Assembly (NCBI GenBank): GCA_034687125.1
Contig: JAQGBZ010000040.1
Coordinates: 124,001-188,000 of the forward strand
Source of the DNA: Neelides folsomi
Taxonomy: Eukaryota; Arthropoda; Collembola; Neelipleona; Neelidae
Length of the DNA stretch: 64,000 nt
Direction of reading: 5' to 3'
The translations under genes and the position numbers were made by a program. Positions 50,928 through 63,100 of the stretch are shown here, piece by piece. Numbering within the stretch: position 1 is the first letter of the stretch; each line of letters opens with the position of its first letter. The notes beneath the pieces were generated by a model. It did no database searches and was not told the origin of the DNA. It worked only from the letters and a program-made list of their open reading frames with translations.

Positions 50928-51172
50928 CTATGAGGACGGAGTCGAAGTTGGTCCAATGGAGAACACAGGCCTTTTCTTGGTCATGTACGTGTTGACATAA
51001 ACAATTCCAAGGATGAGAATGCAGGTGAGCAAGAACCAAAATCCAAAGGGACGGAATGAGCAAGTGAAGAGTGCAATGATTGCGCCAGCCTGGATTGCCA
51101 AGACTAGAAGACTCATGTACAAAAACAATGGGAGCATCCGGGCAGCTCGCTTCTGAATTACTTCGCTCATCT
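50928..51172 (-). CDS. Two-helix membrane protein, 3' terminal coding exon
   Basis: The minus-strand frame begins directly after a splice acceptor (TTTTCCAG, AG at 51174-51173 by the ATG) with MSEVIQKRAARMLPLFLY and ends at a stop at 50928-50930. It encodes 80 residues: a short basic N-terminal segment (QKRAAR), two hydrophobic helices (MLPLFLYMSLLVLAIQAGAI and FGFWFLLTCILILGIVYV) joined by a short FTCSFRP turn, and a basic tail (MTKKRPV) with TSTPSS at the end. ATG sits exactly at the acceptor, so either this is the initiator after a non-coding leader exon or coding continues from the upstream exon near 51320-51490. I do not recognise the family. Hydrophobicity and codon pattern support real coding. 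The gene is divergent to the FERM gene about 1.1 kb away. Confidence 0.62.
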
Positions 51173-51319
51173 GGAAAACAAAATAATATTAAAATTGTGG
51201 AATTATTGATCAGAGAAAAATAATGGAATCGTGTTCTATGGAAGGAGATAGGACCAAGGACACCGCTCCATTACGGATTCTATATTGGGAGGTTGAGAAG
51301 GACATTTTACCTGATTGAG

Positions 51320-51486
51320 GAGACAGGTCCCGGCTTGAAGTCTCTGAATTAGCGTCGTGGTCCATAGTGCCCACCTGGCAAAAGACTTCGACTGTCGACA
51401 CAAATGAGCAGAAACGGGTGCCATGACGGGCGAAGAGCTCAACCTTTCCGGAATCATATCTAATCTCCGAAGAGGAAGATCTTCCT
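51320..51486 (-). CDS. Probable upstream exon of the two-helix protein, frame unresolved
   Basis: The minus-strand sequence here is GC-rich and open in two frames. Donor CAATCAG|GTAAAA (51312/51311 region) joins one frame in phase 0 to the terminal exon (...AGTCLLNQ then MSEVIQ). An earlier donor TGCCAG|GTGGGC (near 51375) joins the other frame (...STVEVFCQ then MSEVIQ). A third reading, MDHDANSETSSRDLSPQS to the first donor, would put the terminal exon in a different frame. The boundaries given are approximate. It could also be entirely 5' untranslated. Confidence 0.3.
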
Positions 51487-51681
51487 CACACAAATGAGCT
51501 CCAGGTTATATATCCACTTCTGTATGCACATGTACAGTTCATGACAATGTAGTGGTTGAACAATTTCGGAGAATGACAAGTAAACCCAGAGCATCTCTCG
51601 CCACCAGCACGAACTTCGATTCTCTTTGGTTGTTTCGACGAAGGTTCCGATGGCATTGGTAGTCTCGAGTTTCTTGGGCAA

Positions 51682-52303
51682 AGAACGAGTATTTATATTC
51701 CGATGCCCCTAATCCTTAATCCTCTGCCTCGAGCTTTCCTATCTCTTTGCATGTCATATAATACACATATGTACAATACGTACATAGAATACATACAAGT
51801 ACACAGAACAGTATATTGGATAGGATAGGGGATTTATATTGGTTAGGATAGGATAGGGGAGTTGGATGGGTCGAAAGAGGTATGAGGGAATTACAGGTAG
51901 GAGTCGATTTGAAAGGAAGGTGAGTCGGGAGAATCAAGCATTGAATGTGTTGGAAGTTGGGGATTTGAGGGAGGCTGGAGAGGGTCAGATTCAGAGCCCC
52001 GAGGAAAGTTCTGTACGCTGAAGGTTTGAACGAGGGGGATTCATGTCATTCAGTTGTGAGCATTCTTGTGGCTCACTACACAGAGCACCTGTACGCTTAA
52101 GTTACCTGAGCTCCCATAACTTCTCTGCCCCCTTCCTCGCTTCCCTCTCATTAATATATCGATTTTTGAGCTACAATATCGGCAATTCGACCCCAATTCC
52201 CACCTCAGGCTCTGCTGACTAATTCCGTCCTCAGTGAGTCCGTTCGTTCCAACAACTCCACAAGACCTGTTCCATATGCAAGGTGAATTAAAGACAGTGC
52301 AAA
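51682..52303. promoter_or_regulatory. Divergent intergenic region / shared promoter candidate
   Basis: This region lies between the start of the minus-strand two-helix gene and the plus-strand FERM gene. It contains a duplicated GGATAGGATAGGGGA motif (51818-51832 and 51846-51860) and a GC-richer stretch from about 51960 to 52300 leading into the FERM start codon. A bidirectional promoter is plausible from geometry alone. No core promoter element is clear. Confidence 0.4.
51818..51860. repeat. Duplicated GGATAGGATAGGGGA
   Basis: Two exact copies of a 15-base motif lie 28 bases apart in the divergent intergenic region. Each copy is itself a GGATA repeat. It could be slippage or paired binding sites. 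Confidence 0.7.
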
Positions 52304-52489
52304 ATGCTGAGGTTCCTAAGCCGGAGGAATAAAGGGAGAAACGCCCAACCAACAAATCTCCAAAAAGTTCAACCTCAACAGCCGTCCTCGACGCCGCAGC
52401 GATTTCAATTGCCGACGAAGCCGAATAAAAATTGCATTCTTTGTAAAGTCATCGTCTTGGATGGAACTGATTTGTCCATTGAAGTCCCT
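52304..52489 (+). CDS. yrt: FERM protein (Yurt/EPB41L5 family) exon 1
   Basis: ATG at 52304 (A at -3, in-frame TAA 15 bases upstream) opens MLRFLSRRNKGRNAQP, a Gln/Pro-rich stretch, then CILCKVIVLDGTDLSIEVP, ending at donor CCT|GTAAGA (52489/52490), phase 0. EPB41L5 begins MLSFFRR and has CRVSLLDGTDVSVDLP at the start of its FERM domain, so both the basic N terminus and the first F1 strand match this subfamily better than EPB41L4 or band 4.1. Yurt / EPB41L5 is a cortical adaptor on lateral membranes. It binds Crumbs, restrains apical membrane growth and supports epithelial junctions. Only 96 residues of it are in the window. Confidence 0.88.
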
Positions 52490-54778
52490 GTAAGAATTTT
52501 TTGTATTTTATTAGCTCATTTCCGCTTAGGGTTATCTTATTTAGTATAGTACTGTTATATTCGCATAGTTCAACAAAGCTGCCAACAATGGGTATAATAG
52601 ACAACGTGTATGTATAAAGTTTGTAGATATTACTGATTACAATTTTAACCCCTTTTACCATATATGTAACTATATACTACAGAGATACCCAAAACTCACA
52701 CACTTGTTCAAATGTAACGTTAAACTGTAAAGTAGTTTAAAATTTCCATTTGTATATTCCATTTATTATTTTTCCTTCTAAATTGTATTTTGTATTTATT
52801 CAATGAAGCTTCCCAACCAAATGAACAATGAAAAAATACCAATGGTACTTTCAATCTAATTCTAGTTTACTTTTATTATTCAACGGTAGAATAGATTAAT
52901 CATATTTAATAACATGTTAAATATGTTTCTTGTTTGGGATTAACCAAAGATCCGAATCATTTAGCCTTCAATTGTGCTTTGAAAGCAAAGACAACAAACA
53001 ATATAACACAGAATAATACTCGTAGTTAAATAGAAACTCCTATATCACATCAATCTATGGTGGAATTTGACATTGAGGTATAAGGCCTTATAATTCGAAT
53101 TATATTCGTCGTCGTCTTTCCTTAGCGCCAGCTCCTATGGAATGAATGTCTTTGAGTGTTGAATTGTTGAAGGGATTGATAGATGTTAGTCACTCAGAAT
53201 ATAAAAGCGGCATGCCAAGAAGTCTTGTTCTTTCTGTTCCTTGTTTATTACTCACTCTTAAGAGCACTTGCTCACTCCTGAATTTAGAAATACCTTCGCA
53301 TATATTAAATGCATATCTCTACTTTTAATATAAAATATATATGTATCTATCCTGCTTAATGTTAGTTAAATAGTTATACTATTATGTACATTCTGTAGTT
53401 AGTAAAACCGTTGTTATTAAACACCCAATATATTTAAATGTTGTAATTCGATTCTGTTCAACACCCCAGGTTTGGTTGTATAGTAATTCAAGAAAAGGTT
53501 CCATTGTTCAATACTAAATAACTTTGTTAGAAAAGGGAAGAAACAAAGAAGAGTTTTCTATCAGTTGTAATGAAATGCGAGAGATAAATTCATGACTTCA
53601 TGAAAATGGAAATGTTTATAGATTGCTTAAGGCTTAAAGGCCCGACACCTGATTAACTCTTGTGTCTCTGCCCCTGTAGGATCAAATACCACAATGCATC
53701 TACCACAATGTATTTAGTTATTATAATCCCTTTAGTATTGTTTCTCTCGGCTTTACAATAGTATTGGGATTGCAGCTTTAGTATTGGTAGTGAGCTTTAG
53801 TATTAAATAGTTTATTCAAAGAGATTCAGTTTAGTATTTGAAAGTGAAATAGACTTTGACCATATTAAATCTCGCGGTTCGAATGGTTGAGGCTATCCTG
53901 TGGTTGAGTCAAGGCCGGGTTCAATTATATGTTTTGAACCAAGGGAGAACCGGCGAGAACGTTACCGACGACGACAGCCTGCCCAACCTCCCATTCGATT
54001 TCAATCCATAGATCAATTGAACAAAAGAGAAGGAAAGGATTGAAAATCTTTTCAAGTGGTCTTTTTTTTACTTCTCTTCACTTAGCACTAAGGACTCGAA
54101 TATCATATATATATTTATATATCATCTTCCCGACTCTACCGAATATACAAAAATGCATATTGTAGTAAGTATACCGGGTATACCCTTAAAGCCCCTTTGT
54201 TGAGTTCTTTAAGTCTCTTTTCATTACACTTTTACTTCTCACAACATTGGCATTAGAATTATACAGAGTGAGTCTGGAACTACATTCATTTTTTTATTTC
54301 CTCTTCACTGAGCTTAGACGTAACTCGGGAGAAGGTCTCAATAGGTGTAGGATGCACTCGTATAAAATGGGCCCTGATGCGAGGCATTTAAGAGCTTCAC
54401 GTTTTATTTCACTTTCTACCACACCTCTCCAGTGTTTTTTGATCCATCCAAAAGAACCCATTACGCATTTTAAGATCCTGCAACCAGAGAGCGGACCGAT
54501 TTTCTTTTATGGGGCTTGTACAGGTGAGAAGAGTCGTCGAAAAACATGGAAATCCCACGTTGGGTCTTCCATACCTTTAGAGACGTTAGAATTTAGAGAA
54601 AGATCAAGATGAGTTTGGCAGGCAGGAGCCGAGTCGGTGGAGATCATCAATTGTTCTTTGTTCTCCAGGTCTATTTATTTATTTAAGACTCAGCTGACAG
54701 ACGAATCCCCCTCTGTCTCTGCTGGATGAAGGTGCAAGTTTAAATCTGAATTCACTTTTTTCAAATAGCCCTTTAATA

Positions 54779-54862
54779 CCATACACAATAATACACATAC
54801 ACATACCAGTTGGTACAAGACATACACAATAATACACAATAATACACATACATACATATAGG
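54779..54862. repeat. ATACACA-type microsatellite
   Basis: Interrupted tandem copies of AATACACA and CATACACATA occur in FERM intron 1, probably slippage-derived. Confidence 0.75.
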
Positions 54863-55823
54863 TACTTTTAAACACAGTATGTATACCTAAGTGTAGAGTA
54901 TATTTACTTACTCTATTCAATCACTATGATCTTGAATAGAAATAAAGAAATATAGAGATAAAATATATTTTTTATATGATTTATATATCAGATGTGAGCA
55001 GCATCCTTCCGAGACCCGTAAGGACCGTATTCAATTATATGCATTTGTATATGAATTTATGAATACACCTTCATCTCCTCTTTTTTCTCATTCGTAGTGG
55101 GGGAGCTTTTGTGTTTGAATCTATGTGTTTAGTTACTAGCGTAGATTTTATTTGGTAGAAAGTCAGTGTTGGAATCTAATCTTGGTCCTATTGAGAAGTG
55201 AAACTCAAATAAAAGGAAGAAGGGTTCATGTGAGGGATTGTGCAACCTTGAACTTCATTCATCTTCGCTACGGTCGCTTGTCGCTCAAGCCAAGAAAAGA
55301 TAAAAACTCATTTACTCTTTTTCACTCAACAATTGCCCATTATCCAGACACTTTTGGTCGTCGCTTTAAACACTTAAATCCCCTGTCTGGTTATGCAACC
55401 ATCAGGGAATTCCTATTTAATGTTCAAGTGAGCCGTTAAATTTTAATTTTTTTCCTTCAGAACATGGCTATTCCGCTATTGAAAAAGCTATTTAAAAATG
55501 ACATTACAAAAATGGCATTAATACAGGGAGTTTCAGCTTCCTTAAATTTGTCACAACTTTTCCTTGTTTTTGTTAGGTGTATTTTTACACCTGTTTCTTA
55601 TATCCTTTTTTACTTTGGATAATTTTTAAAAATAGTTAAGTGAATTAATTATTGTTCTTGGTTTTCAATTGCCAATTAAGTATCTGTATAAGTATATTAC
55701 ATACAAACACTTATTTCCGTTTTAAACCTTTACAAAAATTAAATTGGTTCTCGGTCTATAAATGTCTAAATTAATTGCCAAATTTGAATTTCATGTTAGC
55801 TAGATAAGCATATTTTAAAAATA

Positions 55824-56390
55824 CGGGGAGGGCCATAAGTATCTTTCTTTTTTTAATGGGCAACCATTTTATTGTGATTAAAGATAAAAATCTTTAAACA
55901 TCGGCGATTTATGTTAAATGTATCCATCTACAATGAAGCAAACTAAAAACTGATATGGTCAAAGCGTAAATAAACGACAGCTACTTTTGTTTGAGAAAGC
56001 GCGAACTTTGGAACGCAATGGATAGGACGGTGCTCGATGAGGCGCTTTTCAATGGCCTCGACGCTCTCCAGATCTCACTCCCTTGGACTTATTTTTATGG
56101 GGTTTAGTCAAAAGCAAGGTTTACGCCAAGATTCCATCAACACTTGATGAAATCAGGCTGGAATAGTCCAAGCGTTTGCAGAAGCTCAGGTTGCTTATGT
56201 GCAAACGTGGATGTGAAGCTGTCGTTTGTTTGCGTTTGCAACGCTGCCTCGAAGCTGATGGAGCTCAAAATAATGTTACTGAATATATTATATAATATAT
56301 AAGCATTACCAGTGCCAAATCTTAGAAAAATTGGTTAAAGATTAAAAGAGATACGAACCGATTAAAAAAAGATACTTATGGCCCTCCCTG
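55824..56390 (+). mobile_element. 567-bp deleted Tc1/mariner element
   Basis: Terminal inverted repeats are CGGGGAGGGCCATAAGTATC at the left and, reverse-complemented, CAGGGAGGGCCATAAGTATC at the right. Both are followed by a T-rich TTTTTTTAAT and both are flanked by TA, the mariner target duplication. Inside, a plus-strand remnant at 56054-56275 reads WPRRSPDLTPLDLFLWG then LVKSKVYAKIPSTLDEI, the block around the third catalytic Asp of a DDE transposase. It is broken by a stop soon after (TAG at 56164). The N-terminal DNA-binding region and the first two catalytic acids are missing, so this is a dead, internally deleted copy that could only move with help. Confidence 0.88.
56054..56275 (+). 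pseudogene. Tc1/mariner transposase remnant (C-terminal part)
   Basis: A plus-strand fragment within the 567-bp element. SPDLTPLD carries the conserved Asp that ends the DDE/D triad, and the downstream WG..KSKVY block is typical of the superfamily. A TAG interrupts the frame after DEIRLE. Homology-like residues (CEAVVCLRLQRCLEADGAQ) continue to about 56275. It has no start and no N-terminal half. Confidence 0.85.
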
Positions 56391-59300
56391 TACAACCTCC
56401 TTTAGAAAAACGTATTCAACGTACTTTATTTTATGTTAGAATTAATTGACTAGGTAAAAGCTTAAGTGATATTACCTGTAGATTGTGATAATCCAATATT
56501 ACCATCAAGTGGAATTCTCTGATTGATTTATTGTGATATATGTTGATAGCTCCAAATGAAGAGAAATCCAATATTACGTGCTAAAATCTTGTCGAGGAAA
56601 AAGTACACGATTACATTTCACCTTAACTAATATACATGTACCTGTAGTTGATAAATGGATTGATAGATTGGAGCTAAATATTATTACATAATATTTTTAA
56701 TATGAATGTTTTCTTTAAAGGGTGATAGCACCAATCTGTATTACCGAATGATGAGTATTGTTCATCTTTAATGGTTGAGCAATCAAGGGTAGAAAACCGT
56801 TCATTCTTCTTCTCTTCATTTGTCGCAAAGTTCTAAAAACATCCTTCGGTTCAATTGTGTTGTGAATCTTGTAAAGATTCAGTAGATTAAATCATTCAAC
56901 TTAAATGCTACTCCATTTTGTTGACTAATGAAAATCTGTTGGCGTTGGCCAATTTAACTCACTGACTCCAATAATCCCATGCAGAACATTGATCAATTAA
57001 AGTATGGAGATTTAACTTTTCATCCTAATCATCTGTTTCTTCTACAGTAATTAGACTAGGTTGTGCGATTTGTTCGCTTCATGCAGCGTTGGTTGCAATT
57101 TAACTATAAATTATTTCTTACGCTCTTGGCCTCTTGGATTGAAAAATTGAAAAGTTGAAAACTGAGAGAGAATATTTAATGTTAGTGAGAGATTGAAGAT
57201 AATTGAAAATCTGATACATATTATTGATAATTAAAATTATCTACAGAAAGCTCTCCGCCTTTGTGATCCCATTAAGAATTCCTCCTTCAGTAATATTCAA
57301 TTTCCAACATCGCATCGCATCTGTCGAAGGTTTGAAAACAATTACGTTGCTTGGTCTGGCCTAGTTGAGGTCTGGGCGGAGACTCGGAACCAAATCCTGA
57401 AATGAATTTAATTTCATGCACAATGTATTTGTGAAGAATGTAATAAGAGCCGACGGAGAGAGAAAATGGAAATCGGCTTTATAATACCGCGTGTAATTCA
57501 TTGAAGTTCCTCATCTTTCATCAAGACTTCATTTCCTCCAATTCATCCACGCACTCTTCAATCCATTTCATCTCCCCCATGAGGCATCACGACACGAGAG
57601 GAAATCTGCAAGATATTTCTTGAGCTTTCTCAAAGGGCCAAGAATTCTCTCTGCACCTCATTTTACACTTTCGAGATTCACAAAGGCTCTTCGGTTCATT
57701 AGGGAGGAATTGAGAAATAAAACCAATTATATTTTATGGCGATGAGCATAAACCCATTATTCTGATTAGATTTATTAAGGACCCAACACGAAAAAAATAT
57801 TTATTAAACTTGTAGAAATGAATAGAAGTTATAAGAATTCCTCTATGTCTTTTACGACAACATTTTTCATTGTTCTTGGTTTATTTTTCATAAAGTAGAA
57901 AAAAACTATTTTGCTTCATGTACTACATACCTATACGATTTTCGTACACCTGTAGTAATAATAATATTGTATAGACCATTATAAGAAATGTGCGGTACTT
58001 TTTGGTATATAACTTAACATATTAAGTATATTAGTAAATGCATTAGCTGTAGCTGTAAGAGCTAAATCACAAAAGTGCGTTGTAAGTTAAAGGATTTGTC
58101 TTCATAGTTAAAACAAAATGGATATCTTTTTAGCATGTAAAGGGTGCTAGGCAGGTCGTTATTATATTTACAACAATGTTATTCAAAATCCCGTTAATCT
58201 TCCGGTATTAAAAGTTTGACTACCCCAGGTGAGAATAGCACACATGTAAAAGCATACGCTTGTTTCTACACTCACATGTGTCTTTCAAATTTATTATTTT
58301 TTCACTTCATCTTGTTCTTCAAGTCCTTCCTTAAATATATTTTTCTTGAAAGGACTTGACAAGATCTTTTGAAAATTTGGTAATATTGATAGACAAATTA
58401 TTGTAATTTTAAGCCTAAGGGCTTGTAAAATTAAAACACCCATTACTCATTAACAATTCAATGAGGAAAACAACAAAAGTAAATTATTCAAATGAATTTT
58501 AACCGTTTTCACGTAGAGCTAAAATTGTCTGACTCATACCCATCACTATTTATTTGCGCATTCGTTGAAGTTTATTTTTTCTCTCTCGGCATTCTGTTTC
58601 ATGTTCAACTGTCGATGGATTTATCTTTTATATTAGAACCTTGCAAAAATTGCATTTTTGTTAAAATCTGTTAATTATATTACAATAGCTATACTTCTTA
58701 CTGTTAGGTATAGATATATGTAAATAACTTGGTATTTTATCTACTGCTTTTATATGGGGATAGTTAAATGAATAATGAATAGTGGGAGTAAATATCCGCC
58801 ATTTTAGATTGAAAAACCTTGCGCGAAGTTTGTATCGTGGAAATATTTACAGGAACTTATTTACCTAATGAAAGAGTCCAAGAGTGTTATTAATGTGAAT
58901 GAATGTGATGGCAAGTTGTGATGCAACTTTGCATGTGGAAGGATGCGCAAATTGGACTTGGTACTCATTTTCATTAATATGCATGCGAATTCACGAATGA
59001 GCGATTTCCGTGAGAGCCGTTTTCATTGAAAGCTTTATAATTTTATTTACGTGAAGATAACTCTCTATAATAATCACTTTATATAAGTAATGGAATTGAT
59101 ATCTTCAACAATTCACAATTTTTAACTAGATTTGTTAAAATGAGTAAATATTTATTTCAATGATAATGCTATAAATCTTAAATGTTAAAGCTTCCTTAAT
59201 AAACTTAAAGTTAACACAGTTCGTGATGGATGAGCCATAATTCATCTTTACATATAAAATATAGGTCTGTATGATATAATATAAGTTGAATTTTTATATT

Positions 59301-59802
59301 AAATAACATGAGATAATAAAATGATATAAAGTACAAGTACCAACTTTACGCACTAAATCATCTTCCCAAACTAGTAGTTAAATTCCTTGAATCAATAATA
59401 AAAATAATGATCCACGATCCACGACCATGATTTATATTGTAAACTATTGAGGATTTTTAAACTCTGCCATTTCCCATCAAGTTTAAAAAGCTTCCGTCGG
59501 ATTCATTTGTTTGCTTACGGTTTCACTAATTGTTTTATTACGGGAATCAATCGAGTTTGAATGGTTCGCCCAAGTCTCTTGCAAATTGTATCTGTAATTA
59601 CCTTCGGTGGATTAGAAAGGAATTTGATGGCCTTTTGTTGAACTTAGCAATAATGGTATAATAATTATGGGAAGTAAATTATCCTTAAGTGTGGTTTGAC
59701 TCAGGGGGGTTCCTGTTACATTGCGATTAAGAGCATGTGTCACAAGGACATGAACCTTCTTCACTAAATTCCAATTACAATCATTCTTCTCTCTTTTTAC
59801 AG

Positions 59803-59907
59803 AAAAAAGCACTTGGGAGTGAATTATACGAGCAAGTTTTCTATTCCTTGGACCTGATCGAGAAGGACTACTTTGGGCTCCAGTTCACCGATGCTAATCA
59901 TGTTCAG
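59803..59907 (+). CDS. yrt: FERM protein exon 2 (F1 lobe)
   Basis: Thirty-five codons lie between acceptor CTTTTTACAG (59801-59802) and donor CAG|GTCAGT (59907/59908), phase 0 both ends. It encodes KKALGSELYEQVFYSLDLIE and KDYFGLQFTDANHVQ, the classic F1 ubiquitin-like lobe of FERM proteins (EPB41L5 [20 protein letters not shown] / SDYFGLRFMD). It continues exon 1 directly after IEVP, as in the family (VDLP|KKAKG). Confidence 0.94.
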
Positions 59908-60141
59908 GTCAGTGAGGCTTCCACTATCTTTCTCCATACGATCTATTGGGGAATATTCATTCATTTCTCTCTTTTATCAAATCTACATCATTTTCTTGTT
60001 TTTTCTTCATTTCTTGTTTCTCTCCAATGAATCTCGTGTTCTCATACATTATAACTTTTCGAGTAATTATGGTCTCCCTTCATGTAATCGTCTAATAACT
60101 TTGATTTTCTGCCTGATACGATGTGTTGATTTCCCTTCTAG
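59908..60141 (+). other. FERM gene intron 2 (234 bp)
   Basis: Short phase-0 intron, GTCAGT to CCCTTCTAG. The plus-strand open frames across it are read-through of exon 2 and not genes. Confidence 0.9.
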
Positions 60142-60184
60142 CACTGGTTGGACGCCACGAAGCCGATCAAGAAGCAAGTTAAAA
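60142..60184 (+). CDS. yrt: FERM protein exon 3 (F1-F2 junction)
   Basis: This 43-base exon encodes HWLDATKPIKKQVK plus one base, between acceptor CTTCTAG (60140-60141) and donor AAAA|GTAAGT (60184/60185). EPB41L5 has HWLDGTKSIKKQVK at the same place. The following codon (Ile/Ala of IGPPY) is split, so the next exon should enter in phase 1. That exon (the RVKFYSSEP block of the F2 lobe) is not seen before the right edge. Confidence 0.93.
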
Positions 60185-63100
60185 GTAAGTACTTTACTCC
60201 TTTGGAGCAAATTCATATTTGTGCAAAAATGGGAGAGCATAAAGGTTTACGCGCTCGTTTGTTTGACGATTTTTTTTGATGGGTAAATTAAAAGTATTTC
60301 GCGTTACATTTATTGTTAGTTTATAAAAAGAGAATATTATTTGAAATTAATTAGCATGTATTAAAATATTATAGATATACTATTATTTAGTGATATCTCC
60401 TTTGTTAATCAGTTCCCTAACCGTTTTACGCATTGATAACGGTTAGACAAGTTTCTGGGGTTATTTTATTCCACAGTTCTTGGAGAATATTCTTCAAATC
60501 TTCAATATTCGTAGGGTTTTGTTTTCTCACCGGTCTACTAGAAAGTTGAATACTATTTTTACTTTAAAAATTACATTTTAATTTGTCATTTTTGTAACGA
60601 CGTTACATAACTCATTTTGAATATCTTTGACACTTTTATCTTCTAAATATTTTAATCTTATTACATTAACTATCTCTGGTGGTGTATCTTTTTCTTTCTC
60701 AATATTATTGTAAAAAAAGAAATCATTGGTGAGAAAAAAAATGATGAGATAAAATAAGGAAAGTTGTCAAACCAGGGAGCGCCCAAACCTTTATGCTCTT
60801 GGATAGTACATTTATATTTTATTTATATTTATTTAAAAATATTAGTTGTGGAAAAGATAGTTGTGTTTATTTATCGGTTTTCTTCTTTACTTAAAAGGTT
60901 AAGATTTCTTATCATCGGTAAGAATGAACTTTTAATCGGAAAATAAATAGACATTTTACACATGTGTAGGAGTGCATTAAAGAATTCTAGGTTAGTTACA
61001 AAACAAATGTAGGTAATATTCTTTCCATGATTCACTGCCCACGTTCGTATTTAAGTAGATCTTTAGGTCTACGTAAATAGTCATGAACAAATATCACTAC
61101 ATACATACTTAGATATTCCTATCTCATGCTTAAAATAATCTTTATTCAGATAAAGAATACAAAGGTGGGTAAGTAGGTAACAGTTCCGTAGCACATCCGT
61201 TCTTATATTACTTCTATATTACATTCATACACATTATAAAAAATACTTGTGGGTAAATATGGACATACATTACATTAAAAATTCATTTGTACATTAAAAA
61301 TTCATAGATCCTTTTAGTGCATGAAATTAAAAAAAAGATTTGTCCTTGCTTAAAATGACTAGACAAATAAGTTATACTCAAATAAATCCTCATTTAATTA
61401 AATGAATATTATGGTTTGACTATGGCTGTCAAGAACAAGATTTTTGAATTAAAAATTGGGCAACTCATTAAAACGTGTTCTAAAAGCTTTGGCTAAATAT
61501 ACAAGGATGTATAAATATTTTTTTGCTGATGAGTCGGGAGAGAAAGGAAGAAGATGACATCATGATGTTAATGATAAATACAAAAATGCAATTGGCAATT
61601 GGATACTAATGCCACTAATGCGAATAATATTCGCAAACATGATGTAATACTAAACCAACGAAGCTGAAAACTTCATATAAAGTCATTAAGGTTTACGATA
61701 TAAAGGAGATTTGATTATAATTCTAATATATGTAATTATGACCTATCGAACTGATATTATTCATTTTCTTTAATTTGGATTTTGAAATCGAATCGGTTTA
61801 TAAATTAAGTAAAATACGTTTCCATTTCATTTAAAGAGACATTGAAAATTGTAATAATACAAAATTGTAATAATATAGAAAGTTAAACGTTAAAAGCGAA
61901 TTAAAATTCGAGGAAAAAGAAAAGTAGAGCAGTCGAAATCGAAACTCAATAAATCATAAATATTAAAATTTATTATTAAAATTAAGCTTGTGACATTTTG
62001 AACAGATATGAATCACTCTATATTCTATTGATAAAACAATTTTATGACTTATCTCTCCATTGTCCAAATTGCCAATGTTTACTGAATTCATACTAACTTT
62101 AAGTATGATATGGTTAATATAAAAAGTGTAAAATTGGATTCATGTCAAAAATATTCCGCATATTATTTATTATCACCCAACTTGATAAAAAGGCGATAAA
62201 AGGAGGTAATAACAATATTAAAGGCGAGAATTTGCCAACATATAAGGTCGTCATTCAAAATAGTAATAAATTGTGCCAACTCGACACCAAATTATGTAAA
62301 CGTCGCAAAATATGAAAAATAAACATTAAATGGTAAATGGATGGGAGAACATTTATGGTGAACACTTTATACTTGACTTTAATACACTGAAAAAGATACG
62401 GAATGTCAAGTGAGCCTAAAGGATGGTTCTTGACTTCATAAATCCCTGTCTTGTAATGGATGTCAAGCTTTTTGCTTCGACCATCACTGTTGAACTCGCA
62501 ATGTTACCATAAAAAGGAATATGGCGAACTAACGATAAATTGTAATGAAGTCTCGGACTCCTATTTATACCATGTACAGATATTATATAAAATTACCATT
62601 GAGCCTTATATAGCATTGGTTAAATTCAATGATGGAATTAAATAAATTGTCCATGCTTTAACCATGAATTACAAAATCTTTATAAAAGGTATCATTAAAC
62701 ATTATTTTAAATTCAAAATATTCTCATATTTATTAATAATATTCTTATATATTTTATATTAAAATATAAATAATTAAATTTATACACTCACCTAGATACA
62801 TTTTATGGATGTAAACTTCCATATTTAATTATGTACGATGTGGTACGATGTATTTACGAAGATGGTATGTTGAAAATATATTTCCAAAATCAATTAATCA
62901 TTTCTCCTTATTTGGTTCACTTTCAATTGACCTCCTGACACTTGAAGTGACCTTTCGATTTCGATCGAAACATTAGAGAGTAAATTCCACCGTACGGGTC
63001 TTCAAAAGAAGACGGTCGAGTTTTAATCATTTACTGGATCTCTCATAAGTAGGTATAAGAATGTTAGTGAGACTGACGACCTTACGACGACTAGACATGC

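Larger units (their letters stand above)
52490..59802. other. FERM gene intron 1 (7.3 kb)
   Basis: This long intron contains the mariner-type element at 55824-56390 and a CA/TA-rich simple repeat at 54779-54862. The open frames at 54247-54612 and 55152-55439 do not show splice pairing or recognisable domains, and I left them out. No RNA genes recognised. Confidence 0.65.

Noticed and set aside
53880-53940. GGTTCAA-like sequence resembling a tRNA T-arm
   Set aside because: No acceptor stem or anticodon arm can be formed around it.
54247-54612. 121-codon plus frame in FERM intron 1
   Set aside because: FERM exons 1 and 2 join directly in phase at the family-typical place; no domain in this frame.
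59737-60286. Plus-strand frames of 97 and 137 codons around FERM exons 2 and 3
   Set aside because: Read-through of the exons into introns; the true coding parts are 59803-59907 and 60142-60184 only.
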